Shown here: one piece after another, positions 7,458 to 15,188 of the stretch
Position numbering within the stretch: position 1 is the first letter of the stretch
Layout: every line of letters starts with the position of its first letter
Source: Lachnospiraceae bacterium UBA5902
Lineage (GTDB): Bacteria; Bacillota; Clostridia; Lachnospirales; Lachnospiraceae
Length of the DNA stretch: 24,367 bases
Direction of reading: 5' to 3'
Assembly: GCA_002431865.1 (NCBI GenBank)
Contig: DJEI01000104.1
Location: 1-24,367 of the forward strand
The notes under the pieces: model-generated
Database searches by the model: none
What the model saw: the letters and a program-made list of their open reading frames with translations, nothing else
What the model was told of the DNA's origin: nothing
Program-made: the position numbers and the translations under genes

Positions 7458-9668
7458 TTATGCATTTTTCTTGGCGAATTTCTTCTTCATTGAATACCAG
7501 AGTGGTCCGGTAATACATACAGATGAGTAAGCACCACACACGATACCAAGCATCAATGTGAATGTAAACTCTTTCAGAGAAGTTACACCCATCACGAACA
7601 ATACAAATACCATGATAAAGGTTGTCAGGGATGTATAAATTGTTCTTGTAAATGTCTGACCGATACTCTTGTTGACAAGCTCTTCCAGACTTTCTTTGCT
7701 ATCCTGTGTCCGCATATTCTCACGAATACGGTCGAAGATAATGATTGTCGCGTTGATCGAGTAACCTACGATCGTCAGCATACATGCAATAAATGTATTT
7801 CCAACAGACAATGTTCCGATGGAGTATGCTGCAAATACAACCAATACATCATGTACAAGAGCAAGTACCGCACTGACACCAAACTTCACATCTGAGAACC
7901 GGAACGCAATGTACAGAAGCATCAATACAGAAGATACTGCAATCGCTATAACTGCATCCTTTTTCATCTCACCACTGATGGTGGAACTGATGCTCTGGTT
8001 GTCCACCTCTGTTGCCTTAAACTGTGATTTCAACAGATCGTCAATCTTTGCACTCTGCTCTTCTGTAAGCTCGGATGTCTTGAAGATAACCTGATTGTTT
8101 CCTTCTACTGTCTGAATCTGAATCGTTCCTGCATCAATGCCGACTGCCTGTGCAATGGCTGGTGCAACTTCAGACTCTGCACGCTCCAGTGTATATACAT
8201 CATCCTCTGCAAAAGTAGCAGTTGTTGATGTACCGCCTGTAAACTCCAGGCTGTAATTTAATGACTTGCCAATTCTTGAATGGTTTACACCGAGGAATGC
8301 AAGTCCTGTAATGATCACGATCAAAGAAGCAGCTGCACAGAACTTGAAGTTTTTCACATATCCGTGAATCTTTGGCTCCTTCGCCCTGCCATACATCTTC
8401 GGGTTCTGCACACCAAGCTCTAAGAACGAATTCAAAAGCATCTTTGTCACAAACAATGCGGTAAACATAGAAAGGACAATACCAAGCATCAATGTAACGG
8501 CGAAGCCCTTGATACTACCAGAGCCAAGGATCATCAAAACAACGGTTGCAATCAAAGTTGTAATATTACCATCCAAAATCGCGGAAAGCGCTTTGGAGAA
8601 ACCTGCCTTCACTGCCGCACGCACACCGTTGCCTGCGGAAATCTCCTCACGGATACGTGTGAAGATGATGACGTTCGCATCCACCGCCATACCGATCGAC
8701 AGGATGATACCTGCAATACCAGGAAGTGTCAGTGTGATGTGACGGATGCTCAGAATCAAAAGCATCAATACGACATAACCTGTCAGTGCCAAGCTGGCAA
8801 TAAATCCAGGGAAACGATACAGTACGATCATCAGGATACATACCAATCCAAAGCCGATCGCGCCGGCGATCAAGCTTGTTGATACTGCTTTCTGTCCAAG
8901 CTTTGCACCAACGATATTATACTGAATCTGCTTCAGCTCCAGAGGAAGTGCACCGATCTTGATTGTCGATGCAAGGCTTTCTGCCTCTTCGTAGCTGGAA
9001 ATCTTATTGATAACCGCATTACCATCTGTGATTGCACTCTGTACAGTTGGAGCACTTGCAACGGCTCCATCATAAATGATGTAGATTGGTTTTCCAATAT
9101 TGGCAGCCGTTGCCGTTGCAAACTTCTGCGCACCATCTTCTGTAAACTGAAGCTGTACGACATAATCTTTGACTGTACCGCTGTCATCCACACCTGCCTG
9201 TGCATTCTTGATATCCGAACCAGTCAGGACTGCTTCATACGCATCATTTGTACCATTGGTCTGATTCTGCTGCCAGATCGTATAGTTCTCAGAGTCAAGG
9301 AACAGAAGCTGTCCCGGCTGACCGAGCTGATCCAATACGTCGTGCGCATCTACCTTCTCTGTGTTCAAAGGAATCTCTACCGTGATACGGTCATCACCTT
9401 CTTGATACACTTCACCTTCCGAGCTGTACGCATCCACTCTTCGCTGCAGCTTATCAACGGTTGCATCAATCTCATCCTTGGATGGCTTCTCATCCTGAAT
9501 CTCGTAGGTTACGGATAATCCACCCTGCAAATCCAGTCCCAATGGAACATTCGCAGTTTTACCGGATTCATTCTGTCCTACACCGGCGATTGCCATATAG
9601 ATACCGCCAGCCAGAAGCAGGAAGAAAATAATCAGATTGATGACTGCTTTTCTTTTTGTTTTCTTCAT
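7458..9668 (-). CDS. secDF: Fused SecD-SecF protein translocase accessory subunit
   Basis: Membrane RND-type protein that uses proton motive force to pull secreted proteins out of SecYEG. The SecD half (about residues 1-440) starts with a single membrane helix, then PLGLDLQGGLSVTYEI and the large outer P1-type domain, followed by helices including the SecD motif GIAGIILSIGMAVDANVIIFTRIREE. The SecF half starts near FLGVNHSRIGKSLNYSLEFTGGTS and carries GYSINATIIIFDRIREN. At 736 residues with about 12 membrane segments it matches fused SecDF proteins. AAGGAGAG precedes the ATG. It is the third gene after scfA and scfB, a neighbourhood known from many Clostridia, and is followed by a terminator. 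Confidence 0.96.
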   Translation of the reverse strand: MKKTKRKAVINLIIFFLLLAGGIYMAIAGVGQNESGKTANVPLGLDLQGGLSVTYEIQDEKPSKDEIDATVDKLQRRVDAYSSEGEVYQEGDDRITVEIPLNTEKVDAHDVLDQLGQPGQLLFLDSENYTIWQQNQTNGTNDAYEAVLTGSDIKNAQAGVDDSGTVKDYVVQLQFTEDGAQKFATATAANIGKPIYIIYDGAVASAPTVQSAITDGNAVINKISSYEEAESLASTIKIGALPLELKQIQYNIVGAKLGQKAVSTSLIAGAIGFGLVCILMIVLYRFPGFIASLALTGYVVLMLLILSIRHITLTLPGIAGIILSIGMAVDANVIIFTRIREEISAGNGVRAAVKAGFSKALSAILDGNITTLIATVVLMILGSGSIKGFAVTLMLGIVLSMFTALFVTKMLLNSFLELGVQNPKMYGRAKEPKIHGYVKNFKFCAAASLIVIITGLAFLGVNHSRIGKSLNYSLEFTGGTSTTATFAEDDVYTLERAESEVAPAIAQAVGIDAGTIQIQTVEGNNQVIFKTSELTEEQSAKIDDLLKSQFKATEVDNQSISSTISGEMKKDAVIAIAVSSVLMLLYIAFRFSDVKFGVSAVLALVHDVLVVFAAYSIGTLSVGNTFIACMLTIVGYSINATIIIFDRIRENMRTQDSKESLEELVNKSIGQTFTRTIYTSLTTFIMVFVLFVMGVTSLKEFTFTLMLGIVCGAYSSVCITGPLWYSMKKKFAKKNA

Positions 9669-9692
9669 CTTTTTGTCTCTCCTTCATTTATT

Positions 9693-11084
9693 TTACTCTG
9701 CCGCTTCGTATTCTTCGTCATCCGCCAGAGCTGCTTTCATCATAATGGCACATTCGACACGTTTCCGCTGTAATTCACAGCCCACATCGTATGCGTCTAA
9801 TATATTGCCATGGAACTGATACGAATTCGCCGCACAGCCGCCACTGCAATAAAATCTTGCAAAGCAATCCTTGCACTTGTCCTTCGCATAGACATTGCAA
9901 AGCTTGAATTCTTCCACGATATCGTTTCGTTCTACGCCATGGAACACATCGCCCAGCTTGAACTCATCGTGTCCAACAAACTGATGACACGGATACAGAT
10001 CTCCGGTCGGTGTCACTGCCAGATACTCCGTACCGGAACCACATCCGGACAGACGCTTGTACACACACGGACCACCATTTAAGTCGAGCTTGTAATGGAA
10101 GAATGTCACTGGTTTTCCTTCCTTCTGCCGGCGGATCAGATCGACTGCCAGCTTGTCATACTGCTCGAAGATCGTTGGTAAATCCTCCTCACGGATCGCA
10201 TAATCATTTTCATCCGGTGTAACAACCGGCTCAATGGAAATCTCCTTGAACCCAAGCTCGGTCATCAATTCAAAATCCTTCGTAAAGTCCAGATTGTTCC
10301 TCGTAAATGTACCGCGCACGTAATAGCTCTTATCGCCGCGCTTCTCTACGAACTTCCGGAACTTCGGCACAATAATGTCATAGCTGCCCTTACCATTTCT
10401 GGTCGGCCGCATCCTATCGTTGGTTTCTTTTCTGCCATCGAGACTCAATACAACGTTCGAAATCTCCCTGTTACAGAAATCAATGACTTCATCATTTAAC
10501 AGCATACCATTCGTCGTCAGGGTGAATCGGAAGTTCTTATTTGCCGTCTTCTCCTTGCTACGTCCATATGCTACAATTTCCTTCACCACATCAAAGTTCA
10601 TCAACGGCTCGCCGCCAAAGAAATCAACTTCAAGGTTCACACGGTTGCCGGAATTCTCTATCAAAAAGTCAATCGCCTGCTTACCAACCTCTAAGCTCAT
10701 AAGCTCCCGCTTCTGACCATGATATTCTCCCTCATCTGCGAAACAATACTTGCAGGCAAGGTTACAGTCATGTGCGATATGTAAGCAAAGTGCCTTGACT
10801 ACGGTCTTTCTCTTCTTAAAATCGATAATGACATCCTTGAACACATCTTCGGTGAATAACAGTTCCTTCTCCTCTAACTCGGAAATGTCGGAATACGCAT
10901 CCTTGATATCTTCCTTACTATAGGTATCTCCATACTTCTCTAAAATTGCCTGTTCAATCTCTTCGAATTTCTTATCCTTGTACATCGCAATCATATCATA
11001 TACAAGGTCATCCACTACATGTACGGAGCCGCTGCACACATCAAGCACGATATTATACCCATTGTTCTTGTACTGGTGTACCAC
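9693..11084 (-). CDS. scfB: SCIFF peptide maturase, radical SAM/SPASM thioether-forming enzyme
   Basis: Installs a cysteine-to-threonine thioether crosslink in the six-cysteine SCIFF peptide; the family is known from characterised homologues such as CteB. The radical SAM cluster motif is CNLACKYC (cysteines about 107, 111 and 114), followed by DFFGGEPLMNFD and later SPASM cysteines in CVYKRLSGCGSG, YPCHQF, CKDCFARFYCSGGCA and DVGCEL. The N-terminus VHQYKNNGYNIVLDVCSGSVHVVDD is the typical SCIFF-maturase leader-recognition strand region. Two GTG starts are possible. The one at 11096 coincides with the Shine-Dalgarno AGGAG itself. The one at 11084 (463 residues, MVHQY) leaves 11 bases of spacing and matches the usual family start, so I prefer it. 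It is 105 bases downstream of scfA, with a hairpin between. Confidence 0.95.
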   Translation of the reverse strand: MVHQYKNNGYNIVLDVCSGSVHVVDDLVYDMIAMYKDKKFEEIEQAILEKYGDTYSKEDIKDAYSDISELEEKELLFTEDVFKDVIIDFKKRKTVVKALCLHIAHDCNLACKYCFADEGEYHGQKRELMSLEVGKQAIDFLIENSGNRVNLEVDFFGGEPLMNFDVVKEIVAYGRSKEKTANKNFRFTLTTNGMLLNDEVIDFCNREISNVVLSLDGRKETNDRMRPTRNGKGSYDIIVPKFRKFVEKRGDKSYYVRGTFTRNNLDFTKDFELMTELGFKEISIEPVVTPDENDYAIREEDLPTIFEQYDKLAVDLIRRQKEGKPVTFFHYKLDLNGGPCVYKRLSGCGSGTEYLAVTPTGDLYPCHQFVGHDEFKLGDVFHGVERNDIVEEFKLCNVYAKDKCKDCFARFYCSGGCAANSYQFHGNILDAYDVGCELQRKRVECAIMMKAALADDEEYEAAE

Positions 11085-11120
11085 TTTCTTAGTCACTCCT
11101 ATTTCTCTTATTCATTAAGG

Positions 11121-11148
11121 AAAGGGGACATCGCAGGATATCCCCTTT
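11121..11148 (-). terminator. Hairpin between scfA and scfB (attenuator or mRNA-stabilising stem)
   Basis: Perfect 8-bp stem AAAGGGGA/TCCCCTTT (11121-11128 with 11141-11148) in the gap between the precursor peptide and its maturase. After the stem only CCTTAATG follows on the minus strand, without a real T-run, so full termination is unlikely. It fits partial termination or a 3' end-protecting stem that would favour the peptide over the enzyme. Confidence 0.65.
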
Positions 11149-11189
11149 TCTTGTGCGAAGCGCATGTCTTACACTTCCTTTATCTGTAA

Positions 11190-11330
11190 TTAGTTGTTCT
11201 CACAGCTCTGGTTACCAACTGTACAGCTTGTCTTACATGCTGACTGGCAAGATGTCTGGCACTCGCCGCAACCACCCTTAACTACAGTGCTCTTCATTGT
11301 CTTTTCTGTCAAAGTTTTGATTCTCTTCAT
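11190..11330 (-). CDS. scfA: SCIFF peptide (six-cysteine RiPP precursor)
   Basis: A 46-residue peptide starting MKRIKTLTEKTMKSTVVKGG and ending in QSCENN. The C-terminal half carries exactly six cysteines at 21, 24, 28, 32, 36 and 43, spaced among Ser, Thr, Gln and Gly, matching the 'six cysteines in forty-five' family. It is the substrate of the adjacent radical SAM maturase, which forms a Cys-Thr thioether link. AGGAGG lies 7 bases before the ATG, and a good promoter lies 34 bases before the ATG (11364-11392). SCIFF is nearly universal in Clostridia; its biological role is not established. Confidence 0.95.
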   Translation of the reverse strand: MKRIKTLTEKTMKSTVVKGGCGECQTSCQSACKTSCTVGNQSCENN

Positions 11331-11363
11331 CTTTATCGCCTCCTACTAGCATTATTAATGGGT

Positions 11364-11392
11364 ATTTTATCACATGTGCCGTCATTTGTCAT
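11364..11392 (-). promoter_or_regulatory. Sigma-A-type promoter of scfA-scfB-secDF
   Basis: On the minus strand ATGACA (11387-11392, 5 of 6 matches to TTGACA), a 17-base spacer, and TAAAAT (11364-11369, 5 of 6 matches to TATAAT). The expected start point is about 25 bases before the scfA ATG, giving a short leader. Confidence 0.75.
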
Positions 11393-11423
11393 CATTATTT
11401 TTTTACATTCTACCTGTAAATAC

Positions 11424-11454
11424 GCATTTCTGCCATGTTTTATGACAGAAATGC
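11424..11454 (-). terminator. Hairpin spanning the 3' end of the small membrane protein gene
   Basis: GCATTTCTG and CAGAAATGC (11424-11432 with 11446-11454) form a 9-bp stem, with the TAA stop of the gene in its loop. The following minus-strand bases (GTATTTACAGG) are only weakly T-rich, so it may be an inefficient terminator separating this gene from the scfA promoter. Confidence 0.5.
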
Positions 11455-11799
11455 ACCGATTGCCCCGCCACCGAGGCAGATCAATGTGTTAAGCAGCCCG
11501 GAATGTATGATTCCCTGCGCATTTCCACGCACAATCAAAGACAAAAGAAGCAGGATCACTGCATAGAACAATCCGAGCAAAACTCCCCACAACAGCCGCT
11601 TTACTTCCATGCATTTGCCAATGAAGAATCCGCCGATGGCACTCGACAGCAGATAGATAAATACAACGCCCAGTTCTACGACATTCTCGCTGAGTCCCAG
11701 CTTATACAATGCAAATGCCAGAACTAAAAGCAGCAGCCCGGTCACAATGTACGCCGCAGCCAGTGCCTTTAAAACACAAAACGCAACCCGTTTTTCCAT
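11440..11799 (-). CDS. Small four-helix membrane protein, TIGR04086-like
   Basis: A 119-residue integral membrane protein with four predicted helices: AFCVLKALAAAYIVTGLLLLVLAFALYKL, VELGVVFIYLLSSAIGGFFIG, LLWGVLLGLFYAVILLLLSLIV and LLNTLICLGGGAIGAFL. Size, glycine-rich helices 2 and 4 and location next to scfA-scfB-secDF fit the TIGR04086 family of clostridial membrane proteins; this assignment comes from memory of the family, not a search. The start at 11799 (MEKR) is chosen because GGGAG lies 5 bases upstream; an ATG 12 codons earlier has no such site. No function is known. Confidence 0.8.
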   Translation of the reverse strand: MEKRVAFCVLKALAAAYIVTGLLLLVLAFALYKLGLSENVVELGVVFIYLLSSAIGGFFIGKCMEVKRLLWGVLLGLFYAVILLLLSLIVRGNAQGIIHSGLLNTLICLGGGAIGAFLS

Positions 11800-11899
11800 A
11801 TAGACTCCCATTCGTCCGGTGTGGCAGACCGCCATACCCGCTTGCTTTGGTTATATATATGAAAAATGAGTTGCGTTTATTACTTTCTATTCCACTTCT

Positions 11900-13102
11900 T
11901 TATGCTTTCGCACTGGTTTTCTTCTGTGGCTCCTCCACAAGCTCGCCCGCTTTCTTTAAAGCAAGCTTCGTGATGATCGGTCCAATCAGCTCATAGATTA
12001 CGACTCCACACAACACGATTGTCTGGATCTGTGCGGCATACTGCGGCAGAGATTTTCCGGCAGAGGTTGCAAGTCCGATTGCAACACCCTCCTGTGGCAC
12101 CAGAGTCAGGCCAAGCCATTTCTGCACAATCTTCGGTGCCTTGGATATCTTCGCACCAAACGCAGCGCCAAGTGCTTTTCCGACGATTCGTCCCACAACA
12201 TAAACAGCACCAACCACACCGACAGACGCGATAACCTTCACATCCAGCGATGCGCCGGACAAAATGAAAAACATCATATAAATCGGCGGCGTCATCCGGT
12301 CAAGCGGTTCATAAATCTTGTCACTCTGCTTTGAAATGTTTACAAAAATCGTACTAAGCATCATACATGCAAGCAGGGAAGAAAAGCCCACCATATCCGA
12401 AACACCAACACACAGGCAGATCATCATGAGCGTGATTGCCAATCTGTTTCCGCGTCCGGTATAGAATTTTACAAGGATTGCCATAATCACACCGAGTACG
12501 GCTCCGAAGAGCAGCCCGCCCAGAATCTCAATACATGGATCTATCAGCAGTTTTCCAATCGGAGCACTGCCACTGGAGCTGATGACATTTGCAACCGCCA
12601 TCGAAAGTCCAAATGCAATCAGGGCAACTGCATCATCCAACGCTACGACCGGAAGCAAAGTATTTGTCACAGGGCCTTTCGTCTTATACTGTTTCACAAT
12701 CATCATCGTAGATGCCGCTGCAGTTGCAGATGCGATTGCTCCCATCGCCAACGCAAACGTCACATCATAGCCAAGCAGCAACAGAATCGTATCCACGACG
12801 ATTACCGCACCCATACCTTCCGTCACGCCGATGATGATTGGTGCCTTTCCGACTTTCTTCAGGAATGTCGTCTTAAATTCCGCGCCGATGGAGAATGCGA
12901 TACATCCAAGTGCCAGCTCCGTCAGCAAGTCCATACTGTCAATCAGTTCTTCACTTAAGATTCCGAGACAATTCGGACCGATCAACAATCCGATTACCAG
13001 ATATCCTGTCACGTTCGGCAGCTTCATCTGTTTGACAATCTTGCCTGCGATCAGAGCCGCAAGCAGCATGATTCCCAAATACGTTAGTATATTCAAATCC
13101 AT
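11900..13102 (-). CDS. CPA2-family cation/proton antiporter (Kef-type, membrane domain only)
   Basis: A 400-residue polytopic membrane protein of the monovalent cation/proton antiporter-2 family, expected to exchange Na+ or K+ for H+ across the cytoplasmic membrane. The N-terminus has LAALIAGKIVKQMKLPNVTGYLVIGLLIGPN, the usual CPA2 start. The paired aspartates of the ion-binding helix are in VVALDDAVALIAFG, and a C-terminal segment KWLGLTLVPQEGVAIGLATSAG is also typical. It ends after the transport core with no TrkA-N/TrkA-C regulatory domain, so regulation must come from elsewhere. The gene starts 2 bases after the stop of the P-II-like gene (TAATCATG), making that protein a natural candidate regulator. 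The transported ion cannot be told from sequence. Confidence 0.9.
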   Translation of the reverse strand: MDLNILTYLGIMLLAALIAGKIVKQMKLPNVTGYLVIGLLIGPNCLGILSEELIDSMDLLTELALGCIAFSIGAEFKTTFLKKVGKAPIIIGVTEGMGAVIVVDTILLLLGYDVTFALAMGAIASATAAASTMMIVKQYKTKGPVTNTLLPVVALDDAVALIAFGLSMAVANVISSSGSAPIGKLLIDPCIEILGGLLFGAVLGVIMAILVKFYTGRGNRLAITLMMICLCVGVSDMVGFSSLLACMMLSTIFVNISKQSDKIYEPLDRMTPPIYMMFFILSGASLDVKVIASVGVVGAVYVVGRIVGKALGAAFGAKISKAPKIVQKWLGLTLVPQEGVAIGLATSAGKSLPQYAAQIQTIVLCGVVIYELIGPIITKLALKKAGELVEEPQKKTSAKA

Positions 13103-13104
13103 GA

Positions 13105-13452
13105 TTACACACCCAAACCTTCCACAAATGATACCGGAAGTGCAAACATAATTCCGGTGTTCGGTTTGTCCAGCCCGACCACTTCATTGATCGTCTTACG
13201 CGCCCTCTTCATTTCTTCATCATCCACAACAAAGAACATCATCTTTGCCACTTCATGATCGTCATCATCTGCAAGGATGGAACGAAGCATTCCAAAGATC
13301 GGAAGATCATCCATCTTCTCAACGATACTTGCCATACCGGTACCATCAACGATCGTACCTCCGTGAATCCCTTCTTCTACCAGTTCCTTACAGATCTCGC
13401 TCACAAGGTCTTCGTGCTTTAAAATGACTACGAGCAAATTCATGTTACTCAT
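13105..13452 (-). CDS. P-II-like (GlnB-fold) small protein paired with the antiporter
   Basis: A 115-residue cytoplasmic protein whose strand-helix-strand pattern (NLLVVILKHEDLVSEICKELVEEGIHGGTIVDGTGM, then AKMMFFVVDDEEMKRARKTINEVV) resembles the ferredoxin-like fold of P-II proteins. The region matching the P-II T-loop is EKMDDLPIFGMLRSILADDDDHE. It is acidic and has no tyrosine that could be uridylylated, so it is not classical GlnB or GlnK. The start at 13452 (MSNMN) has GGAGG 8 bases upstream. It is directly upstream of, and probably coupled to, the CPA2 antiporter, suggesting it senses a ligand and gates transport. The fold assignment is by pattern only; ligand unknown. Confidence 0.7.
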   Translation of the reverse strand: MSNMNLLVVILKHEDLVSEICKELVEEGIHGGTIVDGTGMASIVEKMDDLPIFGMLRSILADDDDHEVAKMMFFVVDDEEMKRARKTINEVVGLDKPNTGIMFALPVSFVEGLGV

Positions 13453-13476
13453 CTCTCTATCCTCCATATTATTCTC

Positions 13477-13666
13477 GTGTCGAACGAGATATATTTTATT
13501 CCGAAGATGTATGTAGATATGATTCTACACAGACACGCTCTCGCTCGGTTCAGCACGCAATGGTACTAAACTCACTACGTTCGTTAAGTGCCAGCGTGCT
13601 TCAACGGTCTGTTTTAGAATCATATCTACATACATCTTCCATCTACATAGTGGTCTCGTTCGACAC
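13477..13666 (+). repeat. Palindromic repeat element, copy B (conserved core with perfect self-complementary arms)
   Basis: Second copy of the element seen at 2532-2694, here with the core on the plus strand. Core blocks are 13536-13559 (24 bases), TGGTACTAAA (13561-13570) and 13584-13611 (28 bases), all identical to copy A. Internal stems are AGCACGC (13552-13558) with GCGTGCT (13594-13600), and TGGTACT (13561-13567) with AGTGCCA (13587-13593). The tip differs from copy A. Around the core a perfect 25-bp inverted repeat joins 13503-13527 and 13615-13639. A further perfect 13-bp pair (GTGTCGAACGAGA) joins 13477-13489 and 13654-13666, ending exactly at the HAD gene stop codon. The arms share no sequence with those of copy A. 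Confidence 0.85.
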
Positions 13667-14319
13667 TATATTAACTCCTTCAGACGGTCGATGCGTCCAA
13701 ATTCATATACCTTCTTTGCGTACCGCTTTGTTGTATCATTGGGTTCAATCAGGTCAATCACCATAACCGGATACATGCCCGCACGTCCCGCTGACAGGAT
13801 TCCATTGATTGAATCCTCCACCGCAACAGCCTCCTCCGGTTTTACTCCAAGCATCTCACACGCTCTTAAATAAATATCCGGTGCCGGTTTTCCATGCTCC
13901 ACCGTATCACCAAATACTAATTCATCAAAATACTGGTCGATATGATGCGCTTTCAGATATCCTGTCGCACGCTCGCGTACCGTAGATGTCGCAAGTCCCA
14001 CCTTAACGCCTTTTTCTTTCAGATATTTTAATGTATCTGCCACGCCCGGCTTCAGTTCCACGCCGTGTGCCCGGATATGTGCATCCAGTTTGTTCACGAC
14101 CGCTTCCCGGAAATCAAAATAATCGATTCCCATACCGACGACATCTTCAAAGCTTTTCTTATTCGTATACTTCGTGCCGCCTGCAATACGTTCACAGGCA
14201 ACGACCATCACATCATCCGGGATTCCCAGCTTCCTGCCTTCCTCCAACTGAAATCTCCGATATAATTTTTCTGTGTCTGTAATGACACCATCCATATCAA
14301 ATACAACTGCTCGAAACAT
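13666..14319 (-). CDS. HAD-superfamily hydrolase, beta-phosphoglucomutase/phosphatase-like
   Basis: A 217-residue haloacid-dehalogenase phosphohydrolase with a helical cap (subclass IA type). Motif I is DMDGVITDTE (Asp8 nucleophile, Asp10), motif II LATSTVRE, motif III the lysine in HGKPAPDIYL, and motif IV VEDSINGI. This pattern fits beta-phosphoglucomutase-like or sugar-phosphate phosphatases; the substrate is not predictable. Its Shine-Dalgarno GGAGGAA lies inside the last codons of the preceding PP2C gene, 5 bases separating the two genes, so they form one transcription unit. The stop codon abuts palindromic element copy B. Confidence 0.9.
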   Translation of the reverse strand: MFRAVVFDMDGVITDTEKLYRRFQLEEGRKLGIPDDVMVVACERIAGGTKYTNKKSFEDVVGMGIDYFDFREAVVNKLDAHIRAHGVELKPGVADTLKYLKEKGVKVGLATSTVRERATGYLKAHHIDQYFDELVFGDTVEHGKPAPDIYLRACEMLGVKPEEAVAVEDSINGILSAGRAGMYPVMVIDLIEPNDTTKRYAKKVYEFGRIDRLKELI

Positions 14320-14324
14320 CTTCT

Positions 14325-15056
14325 TTATTCCTCCACGCGGACGACGATTGCGGAATAATTATCCGTTTTTGTCATGTCTGCCCGCTTCAGCACGTATTTT
14401 TGCATTGCATCTAACCAAGCCTGTGCAGAGAATGTTTCCCTGTATGTGGCAAGCATCTCTTCCTCATAGACATACTCCCAGAAACCATCCGTCATCAGCG
14501 CAAATGCCTGCGTCTCTCCGCGCTCCACAACCGCACTGATATCATACGTTTTCGTCCCCCACCGTGCGCCCATCGCACGTAGCAGCTTATTCCGATCCTC
14601 GTGCGTGCGGATCTCGGATTCCTTGATTTCTCCAGTATCGCACAGGATCTGTACCAGGCTATGGTCCCGTGTTCTCTGATATTTTGTTCCATTCTCGTAA
14701 ATCCGATACAACCGGCTGTCTCCAATATGCGCCCACTGTATCACTTCCGGCGTGATCACAAGCACAACTGCGGTTGTCTTCATGGAGTTGCGCAAGTCCC
14801 GCCGCACCTGCTCTTCCAACAATTCTTTTTGTGCCTGTTCCAATGCATCCTTGAAAAATCCGGCATAGTAGCCCTGTTTTTCAAAAGTCATTGCTATGCT
14901 TTCTGCGACCAGCTCCGATGCCACTTCCCCGCAGGCATGCCCGCCAAGCCCATCACACAAGATCAGGCAGAGCTGTTCTTCGTATGTTGCTTTCCGTATG
15001 TAATCCTCGTTGTGATCTCTTCCCCCTTGCTTCGTCAGCATCGCAACGTCTACCAT
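14325..15056 (-). CDS. PP2C-family (PPM) serine/threonine phosphatase, second copy
   Basis: A 243-residue metal-dependent Ser/Thr phosphatase. PPM motifs are present: RDHNED near residue 15, LCDGLGGHACGEVASE (metal aspartate at 35), HIGDSRLYRI, a flap-like region TRDHSLVQILCDTGEI, LMTDGFWEYVYE, and the terminal metal aspartate in KTDNYSAIVV. No membrane segment or extra domain was seen, so it is soluble. AGGAGG lies 8 bases before the ATG. It is transcribed from its own promoter (15104-15132), separately from the kinase operon upstream. It may nonetheless act on the same phosphoproteins. Confidence 0.93.
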   Translation of the reverse strand: MVDVAMLTKQGGRDHNEDYIRKATYEEQLCLILCDGLGGHACGEVASELVAESIAMTFEKQGYYAGFFKDALEQAQKELLEEQVRRDLRNSMKTTAVVLVITPEVIQWAHIGDSRLYRIYENGTKYQRTRDHSLVQILCDTGEIKESEIRTHEDRNKLLRAMGARWGTKTYDISAVVERGETQAFALMTDGFWEYVYEEEMLATYRETFSAQAWLDAMQKYVLKRADMTKTDNYSAIVVRVEE

Positions 15057-15103
15057 GCGTCAACCTCCTACCATTTTTCCCTGTTACCATTTTCGCTTTT
15101 CTG

Positions 15104-15132
15104 ATTATAATATGCCAGGCTGTCGTTTGCAA
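15104..15132 (-). promoter_or_regulatory. Sigma-A-type promoter of the PP2C-HAD unit
   Basis: On the minus strand TTGCAA (15127-15132, 4 of 6 matches to TTGACA), a 17-base spacer and a perfect TATAAT (15104-15109). The -35 box touches the T-run of the preceding terminator, so the two signals are packed back to back. Confidence 0.75.
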
Positions 15133-15161
15133 GCAAAACAGGAGCATGTTTCCATGCTCCT
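15131..15161 (-). terminator. Rho-independent terminator of the kinase/Ig-protein operon
   Basis: Perfect 9-bp stem AGGAGCATG/CATGCTCCT with a 4-base GAAA loop (15140-15161), followed on the minus strand by GTTTTGCTT. It lies just after the stop of the large Ig-like protein gene. Confidence 0.85.
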
Positions 15162-15188
15162 ACCTGTATATCCCGGTTTTATCACCGG

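Noticed and set aside
13453..13500. Promoter for the P-II-like gene inside element B
   Set aside because: A TAAAAT-like -10 exists but no acceptable -35 box at 16-18 bases, so I do not call it.
13536..13611. Possible CRISPR-type or TnpB/IscB guide-RNA relationship of the repeat core
   Set aside because: Only two copies 11 kb apart, with no spacer array, no cas, tnpB or iscB gene and no transposase in the window. The core's structure alone is not enough to claim it.
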